Positions 8,715 through 17,416 are shown, counted from the first letter of the stretch. The stretch: 64,000 nt of DNA from Leuconostoc miyukkimchii (GCF_019656055.1 NZ_BPKY01000006.1:124001-188000), one strand, 5' to 3'. The notes: generated by a model from the letters alone, not told the origin. Numbers and translations are program-made.

Positions 8715-10620
8715 GCCAGTTTTTAAAAATACTGTTCAGTCGAACAATTCGATGATTAATGTTATCAAAAAGCAAATCAAATGTTGTTATCCAGCGATCT
8801 CTTTTTTGAGGCAGTTGCTTATTATAACCATCATGAATTATCTGCAATAATATACGGTAGCTTTCTTCATCATTTGTTTTTATATCGAATAAACAATCAT
8901 TATTACTCATTCTCTGATTAAATTTTGCTTGTAATTTCGCACTATATCGTTCTGTTACAATCGATATATTGTAACTTTCCTTTTTTTTAATAGCGGTTAT
9001 GTCATTTATATCTAACGCCAGCAGTGATTCATTCATATATTTAATTTCTACATTGTTGTGCATAGGAATGCCATCGACAGTTCCTTCAATATAAAAGTAT
9101 GGTTCTTCGTATATAGGCTTTCCGATACCCAACAACACAGAAAAAAGACTATTAACAAGATTATTTAATAACCAAAAAGTAATGACACTACCATATAATA
9201 TTTCTGATCCAAATTTACCATAGTTAAATTTAATCAAACTCACAATTGTTAAAATTAAAATGATCAAATGTGGTAAAACATAAAACCAATCTTTTTTACC
9301 ACTACCGCTACCATTTTTTTGAGTGACCTTAAACTTAGAATTTTTAATACCTATCGTCTCAAGTATCACTGGTAATACAAGATATGGGGCAAAAAACAAT
9401 TCTTGTATTTCGCCCCACCTTTGATTTGTAATATCGCCTGAATTATTTTGCTTCACCAACATCAGCAGTAAGTACCCTGGAACCCAAATCATTAATAATA
9501 ACCAAAAATTACTGTTTACCACACGAAAATTAAATAATGCGAATAATATTGGCGCAAAAACAAACAACAATCTGCCCAAAAACGACCACCAATATAAATA
9601 ACCATTAAAGAAAATAGTTTTTTGTGCCCATGTTAAGTTCTTATCAGACAACAAACGCAAATTTTTCATACTTTGAATCATGCCACGAGCCCATCTAGTG
9701 CGCTGTTTAAAGACGCTACCAATATCAGTTGGCGTCAATCCACTAGCCATAGGTTCTGTTGTTGAAATACTACTATAACCTGCGCTATTAATTTGTACAC
9801 CCAGTTGAAAATCCTCTGTCAATGTATTAGTAGGAAAGTACCCCGCTTTAATAATAGCTTCTCTCAAAAAAAGTGTATTAGAACCAGTGTATACAGCGCT
9901 GTTATAATGTGAGTTCAAAATATTAATTTCTTTAGAAAAAAAATCTTGCTCATTAGGAGTCACCTGGTCTGCATACAAATTTTTTTGGAATATATCTTTA
10001 TTATAAAAACTCTGTGGTGTTTGAACAAAACCAACTTTTTGACCAATTAATTTAGAATAATGATCAAAAAAATAAGGAACTACTGTCATTAAAAAATTAG
10101 AATACGGTATCATATCAGCATCAAACGTTGCTACCAAAGGTGATTGACTTTTTAATAGCGCATTATTAAAGTTCCCTGCTTTAGCATGTTTATTTTTGGT
10201 CAAGCCAATATAATTAATTTTAAATTTCTTTGCCAGCATTGCCATTTCAGGTCGATTTGAATCGTCACACAGATAAATATGCACCTTACTTTTATCAGGA
10301 TATGCCATGAATGTACAAGCATTAATTGTTTTATATAACAAATCAGTTGCTTCATTATGCGTTGCAATTAAGATATCAATATCAGGAAAAACATCTTTCG
10401 ATGTGATACTGATCTCTGGTATCTTTTTAAAAGTACTTTTATTCCATATCAGTATAAAAGCCGTTAAAGTAGACAATATTTCACTCAGTAATAAGAGAAT
10501 ACCATATATTAATTCAAAAATTGACCTATTAAATGGTAAAGTGAATACACCACGCCATGTTAGATACATAATTGAACAAATTAACGTCACACTATAAACG
10601 ATTTTTTTCATAGTACTCAT
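8704..10620 (-). CDS. Cellulose-synthase-like processive glycosyltransferase
   Basis: A 638-residue membrane GT2 enzyme: two N-terminal membrane segments (about 9-62), catalytic domain (about 80-320) with D,D,D,QxxRW residues visible as LCDDSN, FDADM, TLTEDF and QRTRWARG, then further membrane segments (about 345-500). The soluble tail (about 505-638) sits where BcsA carries a PilZ domain, but I see no RxxxR or (D/N)xSxxG motif, so cyclic-di-GMP binding is not supported. It should polymerise a nucleotide sugar and thread the chain across the membrane. The sugar cannot be told. Its start overlaps the preceding stop by one base. Confidence 0.8.
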   Translation of the reverse strand: MSTMKKIVYSVTLICSIMYLTWRGVFTLPFNRSIFELIYGILLLLSEILSTLTAFILIWNKSTFKKIPEISITSKDVFPDIDILIATHNEATDLLYKTINACTFMAYPDKSKVHIYLCDDSNRPEMAMLAKKFKINYIGLTKNKHAKAGNFNNALLKSQSPLVATFDADMIPYSNFLMTVVPYFFDHYSKLIGQKVGFVQTPQSFYNKDIFQKNLYADQVTPNEQDFFSKEINILNSHYNSAVYTGSNTLFLREAIIKAGYFPTNTLTEDFQLGVQINSAGYSSISTTEPMASGLTPTDIGSVFKQRTRWARGMIQSMKNLRLLSDKNLTWAQKTIFFNGYLYWWSFLGRLLFVFAPILFALFNFRVVNSNFWLLLMIWVPGYLLLMLVKQNNSGDITNQRWGEIQELFFAPYLVLPVILETIGIKNSKFKVTQKNGSGSGKKDWFYVLPHLIILILTIVSLIKFNYGKFGSEILYGSVITFWLLNNLVNSLFSVLLGIGKPIYEEPYFYIEGTVDGIPMHNNVEIKYMNESLLALDINDITAIKKKESYNISIVTERYSAKLQAKFNQRMSNNDCLFDIKTNDEESYRILLQIIHDGYNKQLPQKRDRWITTFDLLFDNINHRIVRLNSIFKNWRGE

Positions 10621-11672
10621 CAGTGATCACCACTAAATATCACTTTTTTCTGCACCTGATAGCTAATAATAAATAGACAGGTATCCACGACAACTTTCAA
10701 TATAGTGACATTGATAACTGTTATATGTTCACTCAAAAGTGTTACGATTAACGAAGAAAGTAATATTTGCACCAAAACCAACAGATAATATTTTACGATA
10801 CTCATTCTCGTATCATTTTGAAATACTAGTTTTTTATTGATATAGTAGTTAAATATTGAAGAACATAATCTAGAAACAATTGATGCAATAAGTATCATGC
10901 CAACTGGAAAATCTTTCAGTAATTTAATGCTTAACATAAAAATAGTAATATCAACAATAAATGAGCCCATGGCAGCAAGTATATATTTAGCGAATATTGT
11001 ATAAATACTAACCGAATCGTAAAACATTCTAAAGTGTGATGACTTATTTTCTTCTAGATAAATTGTAGTGATTGGCACCTCAATAATGTCAACATGATTG
11101 TCTCGTGCTTCTATTATCATATTCATTTCAAACTCAAATCGCTCACCCGCCATATTGGCTAATGCTTTGAAATAATTTCTAGGAATAATGCGTAATCCTG
11201 TTTGTGTATCAGATATTTTTACCCCTGTTGCTACTTGTGTCAATTTAGCAGTTAATAAATTACCAAACTTACTACGAAATGGTACATTATTATCAAATGA
11301 ACGTGTTCCAAGCACTAGTTTCCTACTGTCTTTTAAAAATACAGTTTGACATTCTTTCATGTCATATACAGTGTGCTGACCATCAGAATCAATTGTAATC
11401 AAACCAAGTGCATCTGGCAGTTCTGCCATCACATAGTTGATAGCTGTCTTCAATGCCCTTCCTTTACCTAGATTGGTATTGTGCTTTAAAATCGTAACCT
11501 TAAACTGTGTTGCAATATTTTCAAAAATATTATCATATGTCTCTGAACTACCATCATTTATAACAATAATTTGTTGCGCAGATTCAATTGTGTCATTTAT
11601 AAGTTCTTTGATTAATTTAAAAAGTCTTCCGTCCGGATTTAAAGACGGAATAACAATTGGTATACAACTCAT
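10620..11672 (-). CDS. GT2 (polyprenyl-phosphate sugar synthase type)-GtrA fusion
   Basis: A 350-residue protein. Residues 1-220 form a GT2 domain of the dolichol-phosphate-mannose-synthase type (IPSLNPDGRL, VINDGSSE, ITIDSDGQH, TQTGLRIIP). Residues about 225-345 are four membrane segments of the GtrA family with the NYYINKKLVF motif. Such fusions typically load a sugar on undecaprenyl phosphate and help flip it. It is the first gene of the polysaccharide operon and has a good AAGGGG ribosome site. The product sugar is unknown. Confidence 0.8.
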   Translation of the reverse strand: MSCIPIVIPSLNPDGRLFKLIKELINDTIESAQQIIVINDGSSETYDNIFENIATQFKVTILKHNTNLGKGRALKTAINYVMAELPDALGLITIDSDGQHTVYDMKECQTVFLKDSRKLVLGTRSFDNNVPFRSKFGNLLTAKLTQVATGVKISDTQTGLRIIPRNYFKALANMAGERFEFEMNMIIEARDNHVDIIEVPITTIYLEENKSSHFRMFYDSVSIYTIFAKYILAAMGSFIVDITIFMLSIKLLKDFPVGMILIASIVSRLCSSIFNYYINKKLVFQNDTRMSIVKYYLLVLVQILLSSLIVTLLSEHITVINVTILKVVVDTCLFIISYQVQKKVIFSGDH

Positions 11673-11740
11673 TTTGTTTTCCCCTTACCACTACCCCTAG
11701 TTAGTTAATCTACTAAGTCTCATCAATTTAGTATCACTTT

Positions 11741-11756
11741 TGCAAACGCTTATGCA
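11741..11756 (-). promoter_or_regulatory. Candidate cre-like palindrome ahead of the polysaccharide operon
   Basis: TGCAAACGCTTATGCA is a near-palindrome that departs from the cre consensus at one conserved position. It overlaps the 3' end of the small HTH gene, 70 nt before the GT2-GtrA start, so it may give catabolite control of the operon. Confidence 0.4.
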
Positions 11757-11962
11757 AAAAAAATATCTACTATTTCTACTCTTAGGCCATCAGCTATTTT
11801 CTTTGCCGTTGGTGGTGACGGAAATTTTTTACCGTTTAAGTACTCGATCATCAATGAGTAATTAACCTTAATGCGCCTGGAAAAACCTGCAACACTTTCA
11901 CCCCCCATTGCAATTTTTTCCTTTATATTATCCGGATTACGAAATTTTAACGTCAACGCCAT
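11750..11962 (-). CDS. Small HTH (XRE/Cro-like) regulator
   Basis: A 70-residue protein that is almost entirely a helix-turn-helix: ESVAGFSRRIKVNYSLMIEYLNGKKFPSPPTAKKIADGL (about 22-60, described in part) fits the XRE pattern with an operator-reading helix around NYSLMIEYL. AAGGAAG lies 9 nt before the ATG. It is divergent from the XRE-ImmA pair and 77 nt upstream of the polysaccharide operon on the same strand, the place Cro holds in phage switches. It may therefore control or be co-transcribed with that operon. No integrase or other phage gene is nearby. Confidence 0.7.
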   Translation of the reverse strand: MALTLKFRNPDNIKEKIAMGGESVAGFSRRIKVNYSLMIEYLNGKKFPSPPTAKKIADGLRVEIVDIFFA

Positions 11963-12044
11963 ATCTATGTATCTTCCTTTTATATTATTATGTTGTTATT
12001 ATACATTTAACGTATCACATCGTCAAACACTTTTCGCCATATTT

Positions 12045-12095
12045 GTTTTACATTTGTTATATGTGTGTTTTATATTTGTATATAGTAAAACATAT
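12045..12095. promoter_or_regulatory. Putative operator repeats of the XRE switch
   Basis: In the gap between the divergent HTH genes, GTTTTACATTTGT (12045-12057) recurs as GTTTTATATTTGT (12067-12079), exactly 22 bp apart, and a partial inverted copy (GTAAAACATAT) follows at 12085-12095. Same-face spacing of two helical turns suits cooperative repressor binding. Confidence 0.5.
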
Positions 12096-12119
12096 ATTAC
12101 AACGGAGAACTTTGATACG

Positions 12120-12509
12120 ATGACTACTAAAGAACAATTTGGTTCACAAATTAAAAAAAATCGAGAAAAAAAGCATTTTACAGTGCGACAAACGGCTTTA
12201 CAAGGTGGTTTTTCTTCAGCTTATTTATCTCAAATCGAAAATGGCAATAAAAATATTCCAAAGGTTGAAACATTATATAAAATAGCTAAGGGGTTACGAC
12301 TTTCTAAAAATGATATCTTAGCGCTTGCAGGAATAACAGAGCCTGAAAAAAAACCGCTAAAGGATAAAATAGATCTTGGTGAACAGCTAGAAAATAGTGA
12401 GTTACTACTTTCATTTGAAGGTAAAGAACTCTCACCTGAATATCGTCATGCTATTCTTTCTATTTTAAAAACGTTACCAGATGCTGACAGTACGTCTTCT
12501 AAAAACTAA
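12120..12509 (+). CDS. XRE family transcriptional regulator
   Basis: A 129-residue protein starting at MTTKEQFGSQIKKNREKK; the ORF is open further upstream but GGAG 12 nt before this ATG and the domain boundary favour this start. The HTH occupies about 8-66 with the typical YLSQIENGNKNIPKVETL recognition region. A charged, helical C-terminal tail (about 75-129) follows. It is coupled by a TAATG overlap to an ImmA/IrrE-type protease, the standard repressor/antirepressor pairing in phages and integrative elements, where the protease cleaves the repressor after DNA damage. Confidence 0.85.
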   Translation: MTTKEQFGSQIKKNREKKHFTVRQTALQGGFSSAYLSQIENGNKNIPKVETLYKIAKGLRLSKNDILALAGITEPEKKPLKDKIDLGEQLENSELLLSFEGKELSPEYRHAILSILKTLPDADSTSSKN

Positions 12510-12937
12510 TGCCTATGTGTGCTCATACAACCGTTTTGGATTATCTCGAAGAAATTATACAAATCAATCACATCACATTAATTCACGTATCGGGAACTAT
12601 ATATGACCCTGATGTTGTTAATTCTCAAAAAAGAGTGATCATTATTAATCGTAGCTTTCAAACCAGCTTTAGTTATTACTTTCGAATTGCCCATGAAATT
12701 TCGCATTTGTTATCAGATAGGCAACATGACACTTACAATTTTAGTCAATTATCCAAATCAACTGCTGAAAGACAGGCAAACTTACAAGGTATTAAAATTT
12801 TAGCTGATTATTATTTCACCGATGAACAATCGCAAAAGGCGTGTTGGGAACGAAGATTCGCATTTATTGAAACATTCAAACTCGGACCACTGACACATCT
12901 AGTTGAAAAAGTCTTAAATCCAATAAAAAAGCAGTAG
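12509..12937 (+). CDS. ImmA/IrrE family metallopeptidase
   Basis: A 142-residue protein with the zinc-protease signature HEISH (AHEISHLL, about 62-69) and a downstream acidic helix (STAERQANLQG) supplying the likely third ligand. Members related to ImmA of ICEBs1 cleave the cognate XRE repressor; IrrE-type members link to DNA-damage responses. Gene pairing with the upstream XRE regulator supports the same role here. No mobile-element genes surround the pair, so it may be a domesticated remnant. Confidence 0.85.
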   Translation: MPMCAHTTVLDYLEEIIQINHITLIHVSGTIYDPDVVNSQKRVIIINRSFQTSFSYYFRIAHEISHLLSDRQHDTYNFSQLSKSTAERQANLQGIKILADYYFTDEQSQKACWERRFAFIETFKLGPLTHLVEKVLNPIKKQ

Positions 12938-12977
12938 AATTTTCCTCTAATTGAGTCATAAATTCTACTGCTTTTTT
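12925..12977. terminator. Bidirectional terminator
   Basis: A perfect 17-base inverted repeat (12925-12941 with 12961-12977) with A-run and T-run on opposite sides. It lies between the convergent ImmA-like and nitroreductase genes. Confidence 0.85.
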
Positions 12978-13716
12978 ATTTTAAGCTAAAACCTTTTTGT
13001 TTAGGATACTCACCCAGTTTAGTATAATCTTGTTTACGTGTAAACATTTTAATGTTGTTACCTATCCATGAGCTTTCTATGCCTCGCTTTGCATAGTATT
13101 TAACCATGGTCTTATCATATACCTTAACCGCATCTACCATTTGCTGTTGTTTATAGTGATCTGTCATCAGTACACCATTAATTGGTAACTTTGGTTTAAT
13201 ACCTGGGTTATCGGCTGGATAACCAATGGAAAATCCCATGACCGCTTTAACTAGTTTTGGTAATTGGAGCTTTTCTTCATAAAGTTCAAATGCTCTCAAA
13301 GCACCAGCCATCGTGACACTACCTAGCCCAAGCGACTCTGCAGCAACTTGTGCCCGTCCCAAGGAAACACCAGCGGAAACGATACCCCCTTCAAGCATTG
13401 CATAACTAGCGAGCTTTTCTTCAGCAATTTCACGTAGTTCCGGCGACAATCCAATTAAATCTTTATTAAAATCAACCGTCACAACAAAATAACGCATCGC
13501 AGTTTCAATGTATGACATGCCAACTTGCGCTGTTATTTCAGCCTTTAAAGCTTGATCAGTAATTTCAATGAACGTTACTGGTTGATAATTATTGATATTA
13601 GGACCAGCAACAGCAGCGGTCAAAATTGTCTCAACCATCTCATCTGTCACTTCCTGATCTGTGAACGCACGAATAGACTTATGATCATTTAGTAATTTTA
13701 ATGTTGAATTTTGCAT
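12976..13716 (-). CDS. NADPH-dependent nitroreductase/FMN reductase family
   Basis: A 246-residue flavoprotein of the NfrA/NfsA type. N-terminal STLKLLNDHKSIRAFTDQEV carries the SxRxF/Y-type FMN-contacting residues, and GPNINNYQPVTFIEI, SLGLGSVTMAGALR and MGFSIGYPADNPGIKPKLP follow the family's order. Members reduce nitroaromatics, quinones or flavins with NADPH in the cytoplasm. The physiological substrate is not readable. The ribosome site is weak: the start codon is about 20 nt from a good promoter (13736-13764) with no clear Shine-Dalgarno. Confidence 0.85.
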   Translation of the reverse strand: MQNSTLKLLNDHKSIRAFTDQEVTDEMVETILTAAVAGPNINNYQPVTFIEITDQALKAEITAQVGMSYIETAMRYFVVTVDFNKDLIGLSPELREIAEEKLASYAMLEGGIVSAGVSLGRAQVAAESLGLGSVTMAGALRAFELYEEKLQLPKLVKAVMGFSIGYPADNPGIKPKLPINGVLMTDHYKQQQMVDAVKVYDKTMVKYYAKRGIESSWIGNNIKMFTRKQDYTKLGEYPKQKGFSLK

Positions 13717-13735
13717 GATTTCATTTGTATCGCAT

Positions 13736-13764
13736 ACAATATAAAAGTATATTTATCGACACAA
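13736..13764 (-). promoter_or_regulatory. Promoter of the nitroreductase gene
   Basis: Minus-strand TTGTGT (-35, 13759-13764), 17-nt spacer, TATTGT (-10, 13736-13741), leaving a 5' leader of about 15-20 nt. Confidence 0.55.
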
Positions 13765-13841
13765 TTCCTTTCTATCTATGTGATACATAGATTTTACCAT
13801 TTTTTTATGATAAAATAATAAGAATATTAATGGAGGCTTTT

Positions 13842-14330
13842 ATGCAGTTCGGTCGATTTCGTGTAGGCTTGCGCACTTTAAAAACAGCAATGTCAGTGAT
13901 GATTATTATCACAGTTTTTTACTTCTTTCAACGTCCACCCTTTGTTGCAGCCTTGGCGTCAGTCTTTGCACTACGAGAAAGTTGGGATAAAACAATTAGC
14001 TTTGCAAAAATCCGACTCGTATCAAACACAGTTGGTGGCCTCCTAGCGCTACTGTATTTTTTGGTACATATGCATACCCACGGTGCAACCTGGGTATCCA
14101 TGATATTTTTACCTTTTCTTGTTGTTGTTGCTATCGTATTCTTGGACGGCTTTAACTTCAACGGTGGTGTCATCGGTGGACTCGCAGCGTTACTGATGAT
14201 TTCACTCAATATTCCTGCAGGTGCAACGGTACTTTATGTTATCGACAGAATCATTGATACTTTCATTGGTGTTCTTGTATCGATCGGGGTTAACCGATTT
14301 GCATCACCCAAGCCTAAATCCAAAAGTTAA
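13842..14330 (+). CDS. FUSC/ArAE-like small membrane protein
   Basis: A 162-residue protein with about four membrane segments matching the N-terminal part of the aromatic acid exporter (ArAE_1) family, including RVGLRTLKTAMSVM and the motif GGLLALLYFLV. The start is placed at 13842 because GGAGG overlaps an in-frame upstream ATG at 13830. It lacks the large cytoplasmic C-terminal domain of full-length exporters. Function is unknown beyond probable envelope location. Confidence 0.75.
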   Translation: MQFGRFRVGLRTLKTAMSVMIIITVFYFFQRPPFVAALASVFALRESWDKTISFAKIRLVSNTVGGLLALLYFLVHMHTHGATWVSMIFLPFLVVVAIVFLDGFNFNGGVIGGLAALLMISLNIPAGATVLYVIDRIIDTFIGVLVSIGVNRFASPKPKSKS

Positions 14331-14335
14331 AAATT

Positions 14336-15154
14336 TCAAATACCTAAATATGTTTCAATTGTCTGCAACACACCATCATTTACATTTGTGTTGAGGGCTT
14401 TTTTTTGTATCGCTTCGAGCATGAAATTATCTGCATTTGGCATCACATAACCATAATCATACTTTTTTAACATTTCTAAATCGTTGTCATTGTCTCCAAA
14501 TGTCATGACTTCACTGTCCAAAACATTATAATAGTCCTGAAGAACTTGTAGACCTGCTGCCTTATCAACACCTTTCCCTAGGACATCAACTGACCCAAAT
14601 CCAGATCCTGTCGCATGTAATTCATCACCAAATATCTCTCTCAATTCTGAAACATGCTGCTGTACTTCATTATTTGGCCACACAAAAGTTATCTCCAAAA
14701 TATGATCATCGACTGCCATAAGCTTTTCAACTTGTTTAACATTAGGATAAAATTGAAATACCATTTTTGCGACAGGACCAGTAGCGTGATTGGACACATA
14801 TGTCGCATTATCGCCAGTCATGATAATAATATTTTCAGCAGACTCTGGATTCCTTGCATTCCAATCAATCACCTTATGTAATTGTTCTGGTGATAGGTGC
14901 ACCGAATAGAGTTGCTCCTGATGTGTTGCAACCATTGCGCCATTTGACCCAACGTAATCAATTTCATAACCTTTTGAGGTCGTTGGTGCAAAAAGATCCT
15001 GCAAATTTTTTACTTGTCTACCTGAAGCAGCAATAAATCGAATATCACGTGTCTTTAAATTGTCTAAAATACGCTCAAAACGCCTCTGACTATACATATC
15101 ATTTGCTGTCAGAAATGTACCATCCATGTCAGATGCAATCATTTTAATTGTCAT
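14336..15154 (-). CDS. HAD superfamily Cof-type phosphatase
   Basis: A 272-residue phosphatase of the Cof/YidA class. Motif I is SDMDGTFL (nucleophile Asp near residue 9), motif II lies around AASGRQ, and motif IV is FGDNDNDLEML near 220. The insertion between is the C2-type cap. Such enzymes hydrolyse sugar phosphates or FMN with low specificity; the substrate here is not predictable. It overlaps the 3' end of the gtrA-like gene by 4 nt, so the two are co-translated. Confidence 0.9.
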   Translation of the reverse strand: MTIKMIASDMDGTFLTANDMYSQRRFERILDNLKTRDIRFIAASGRQVKNLQDLFAPTTSKGYEIDYVGSNGAMVATHQEQLYSVHLSPEQLHKVIDWNARNPESAENIIIMTGDNATYVSNHATGPVAKMVFQFYPNVKQVEKLMAVDDHILEITFVWPNNEVQQHVSELREIFGDELHATGSGFGSVDVLGKGVDKAAGLQVLQDYYNVLDSEVMTFGDNDNDLEMLKKYDYGYVMPNADNFMLEAIQKKALNTNVNDGVLQTIETYLGI

Positions 15155-15573
15155 ACGTTGTTGTCCTTCTTAAAAATAATTAACTTACTCAATACAAAAT
15201 TAGAAACGATTACAAATATATTTTGTATAACATTCCAAATGTTCGCATCTTGTTTTAATAAATCAACACCAAAATTCAAGATGAAATAGCCAATAATGCC
15301 TGTCAAAATACGTGCCAAATAAAATTGCCAAATTTCTTTAGTAATATCAGCGAACGTCGTATTTTTGGAATGAAACACCCAAACACGGTTGGTTAAGTAA
15401 GCAAAAAATACCGCCCAAAACCATGCAACAATGTAAGCAATATTATGATCTGTATGTAACAGATTATAAAAAACGAAGAAAACAAGAATATTAACAATTG
15501 TCGTTAATACACCAAATACGGCATACAACAAAACTGACTGGTATTTAATACAAAAATTTTTAAAATGCAACAT
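15151..15573 (-). CDS. GtrA family membrane protein
   Basis: A 140-residue protein with four membrane segments and the family motif YLTNRVWVFHSK (about 60-71). The start at 15573 is chosen because GGAG lies 7 nt upstream; an in-frame ATG at 15594 lacks a ribosome site. GtrA proteins are linked to flipping or using polyprenyl-phosphate sugars for wall polymers or teichoic acid glycosylation. Its only partner is the overlapping HAD phosphatase gene. A second GtrA domain occurs in the fusion at 10.6-11.7 kb. Confidence 0.85.
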   Translation of the reverse strand: MLHFKNFCIKYQSVLLYAVFGVLTTIVNILVFFVFYNLLHTDHNIAYIVAWFWAVFFAYLTNRVWVFHSKNTTFADITKEIWQFYLARILTGIIGYFILNFGVDLLKQDANIWNVIQNIFVIVSNFVLSKLIIFKKDNNV

Positions 15574-15613
15574 AATCACTCCAATATAATTCATTAATTA
15601 TATCATAATGAGC

Positions 15614-15639
15614 CAAAAAAAGCCGCCAACTGGCGACTT
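15614..15639 (-). terminator. Terminator of the rex-femX transcript
   Basis: Short stem GTCGCC/GGCGGC (one G-T pair) read on the minus strand just after the femX stop, followed by seven T residues. Confidence 0.7.
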
Positions 15640-15641
15640 AC

Positions 15642-16679
15642 TTAATTAAATTGCTTAATATATTCTTGGTAACCAGCATCATCAACTACCCAATCTAACT
15701 CGCCGATATACTCAGCATGTGGGTCATGATAGGCAAAACCATGTTTAAATTTATAAAGTCCATCTTCTGGTACAAAATCACCAACACCACCAAAATCATA
15801 TTCAACTTTACCTAGAGACAAGCCCCATTTTAGCATTTCCCATTGTACTGCATAAGGTCCATAATGCTTTGCGTACTGGCGATCTGATCCGGCATACATA
15901 TACCAGATTTCATCACCATAACTAAACCCAATGCCACTGGCAATCACACGGCCTTCAAAATGTGCAAGAAATACTTTAAATAAGCCTGTTCCTTGCCACA
16001 ACTCTTGCATACGTAAAAAATAGCTTAAAGGTCGATGTGTAATGTTTTGTGCCGCAGCCATCATCACATATGTATCAAAAAATGATTCAATATCTTCTTG
16101 CGTATCACCACTCGTTACCACAACGCCATCTTTTGCTGCACGACGAATTTGATTACGATAATCACGTTTAAAGTGTGTCATTAATTCAGTTTCACTAGTT
16201 ATCGGTGCTGCACCATCACCACGGCCATCATAATATAATACAACATTTTTTCTGGGTTGAATATTACCATGCATGTTTTCAATGGCTCGATTACGTGTTA
16301 TAAATCCGGCTTTTTGGTAGGCATCGTTTAATGTGTCACTATACGCCACTTCAGGATCTAAACGAATTAAAAATACATTATCTGGCAATGCCTGAAGCGC
16401 CTCTTGAATCATTAATTTAATCATGCCAATATTTTCGACATCCCCAATTGGTCCCCTACCGGCATAACCTAACAATTTACCCGCAACAGCTTCAACAGTT
16501 AACACCGTTAATACTGCATCAATCTCACCATCTGTTTCATGATACACATATACATGGCCCCAATTAGATTTCAATTCACCCCACAAAGGGTCTTGTGTCA
16601 CTTGCCCACGCGGATCTTCCCGTACAAATTTTTGATAGGCAATCACTTTTTTTGTATCATCTAAATTTAAAATAGCCAT
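15642..16679 (-). CDS. femX: FemX-type peptidoglycan branch aminoacyltransferase
   Basis: A 345-residue tandem-GNAT-fold enzyme closely resembling Weissella viridescens FemX: GQVTQDPLWGELKSNW at the N-terminus, FLIRLDPEVAYSD (about 102-114), then ITHRPLSYFLRMQ, GDEIWYMYAGSDRQ and YDFGGVGD. FemX transfers an amino acid, L-Ala in Weissella, from aminoacyl-tRNA to the UDP-MurNAc-pentapeptide lysine, starting the interpeptide bridge. The added residue here cannot be read but Ala or Ser is likely. It lies 6 nt downstream of rex. Confidence 0.9.
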   Translation of the reverse strand: MAILNLDDTKKVIAYQKFVREDPRGQVTQDPLWGELKSNWGHVYVYHETDGEIDAVLTVLTVEAVAGKLLGYAGRGPIGDVENIGMIKLMIQEALQALPDNVFLIRLDPEVAYSDTLNDAYQKAGFITRNRAIENMHGNIQPRKNVVLYYDGRGDGAAPITSETELMTHFKRDYRNQIRRAAKDGVVVTSGDTQEDIESFFDTYVMMAAAQNITHRPLSYFLRMQELWQGTGLFKVFLAHFEGRVIASGIGFSYGDEIWYMYAGSDRQYAKHYGPYAVQWEMLKWGLSLGKVEYDFGGVGDFVPEDGLYKFKHGFAYHDPHAEYIGELDWVVDDAGYQEYIKQFN

Positions 16680-16685
16680 GCTTTT

Positions 16686-17336
16686 TTATAATCCTGTTGT
16701 AATTGATCCATAATTATCAATGAAATAAACGAGCGTTTGTAATTCATTTGTCAAATCAACGTTTTGTACACGAACACCTGTTGGCACAGTCACCCGCAAT
16801 GGTGTAAAGTTTAAAATTCCCTTCACACCAGAATCTACCAGTTGGTCGGTGATATCTTGTGCGACGTCTTGTGGCACCGTTAAAATAGCAATATTAATAC
16901 GTTGCGCCGTGATTTGTTCTTTTAAATCGCTCATCGCATAAATTGGTACACCGGCTAAAATAGTACCCGCACGTGATTTATCCACATCAAATGCTGCTGA
17001 AATACGCATATTTGATGATTGATGGAAGTTAAAGTTCATCAAGGCTTGACCTAAATTACCTGCGCCAATTAAAGCCACATTAATGAGACTATCTTGATCT
17101 AACACATTAGCAAAGAAGTCGAGAAGTGCCTTAACATCATAACCATAACCACGCTTACCAAGTGCACCAAAATAAGAAAAGTCACGACGAATTGTAGCTG
17201 CGTCAAACTTGATGGCATCACTTAGCTCGGCAGATGAAATACGATCTGTCCCTGCATCATGCAAAAATGTGAGATAACGATAATAAATGGGTAATCTTTT
17301 TGCTGTTGCCCGTGGAATTTTTGGTTGTTGTGTCAT
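16686..17336 (-). CDS. rex: Redox-sensing transcriptional repressor Rex
   Basis: A 216-residue protein: winged helix at about 1-75 ([38 protein letters not shown]) and a Rossmann NAD(H)-binding domain with [12 protein letters not shown] (about 96-107). Rex senses the NADH/NAD+ ratio and represses fermentation genes until NADH releases it, which is important for a heterofermenter balancing NADH through ethanol. Residues and length are canonical. A palindrome just downstream of its predicted -10 box may be an operator. Confidence 0.96.
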   Translation of the reverse strand: MTQQPKIPRATAKRLPIYYRYLTFLHDAGTDRISSAELSDAIKFDAATIRRDFSYFGALGKRGYGYDVKALLDFFANVLDQDSLINVALIGAGNLGQALMNFNFHQSSNMRISAAFDVDKSRAGTILAGVPIYAMSDLKEQITAQRINIAILTVPQDVAQDITDQLVDSGVKGILNFTPLRVTVPTGVRVQNVDLTNELQTLVYFIDNYGSITTGL

Positions 17337-17416
17337 AAGTTTCTCCAGTTTATCATGATAGCACGTTGTTTAGTTAAAACTAACCTACCGTACCCATATA
17401 TCAAAATCTATATATC

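Noticed and set aside
11750-12937. Prophage or integrative element
   Set aside because: Only the HTH/XRE/ImmA genes fit; no integrase, replication, structural genes or att-like repeats, so called a switch remnant rather than an element.
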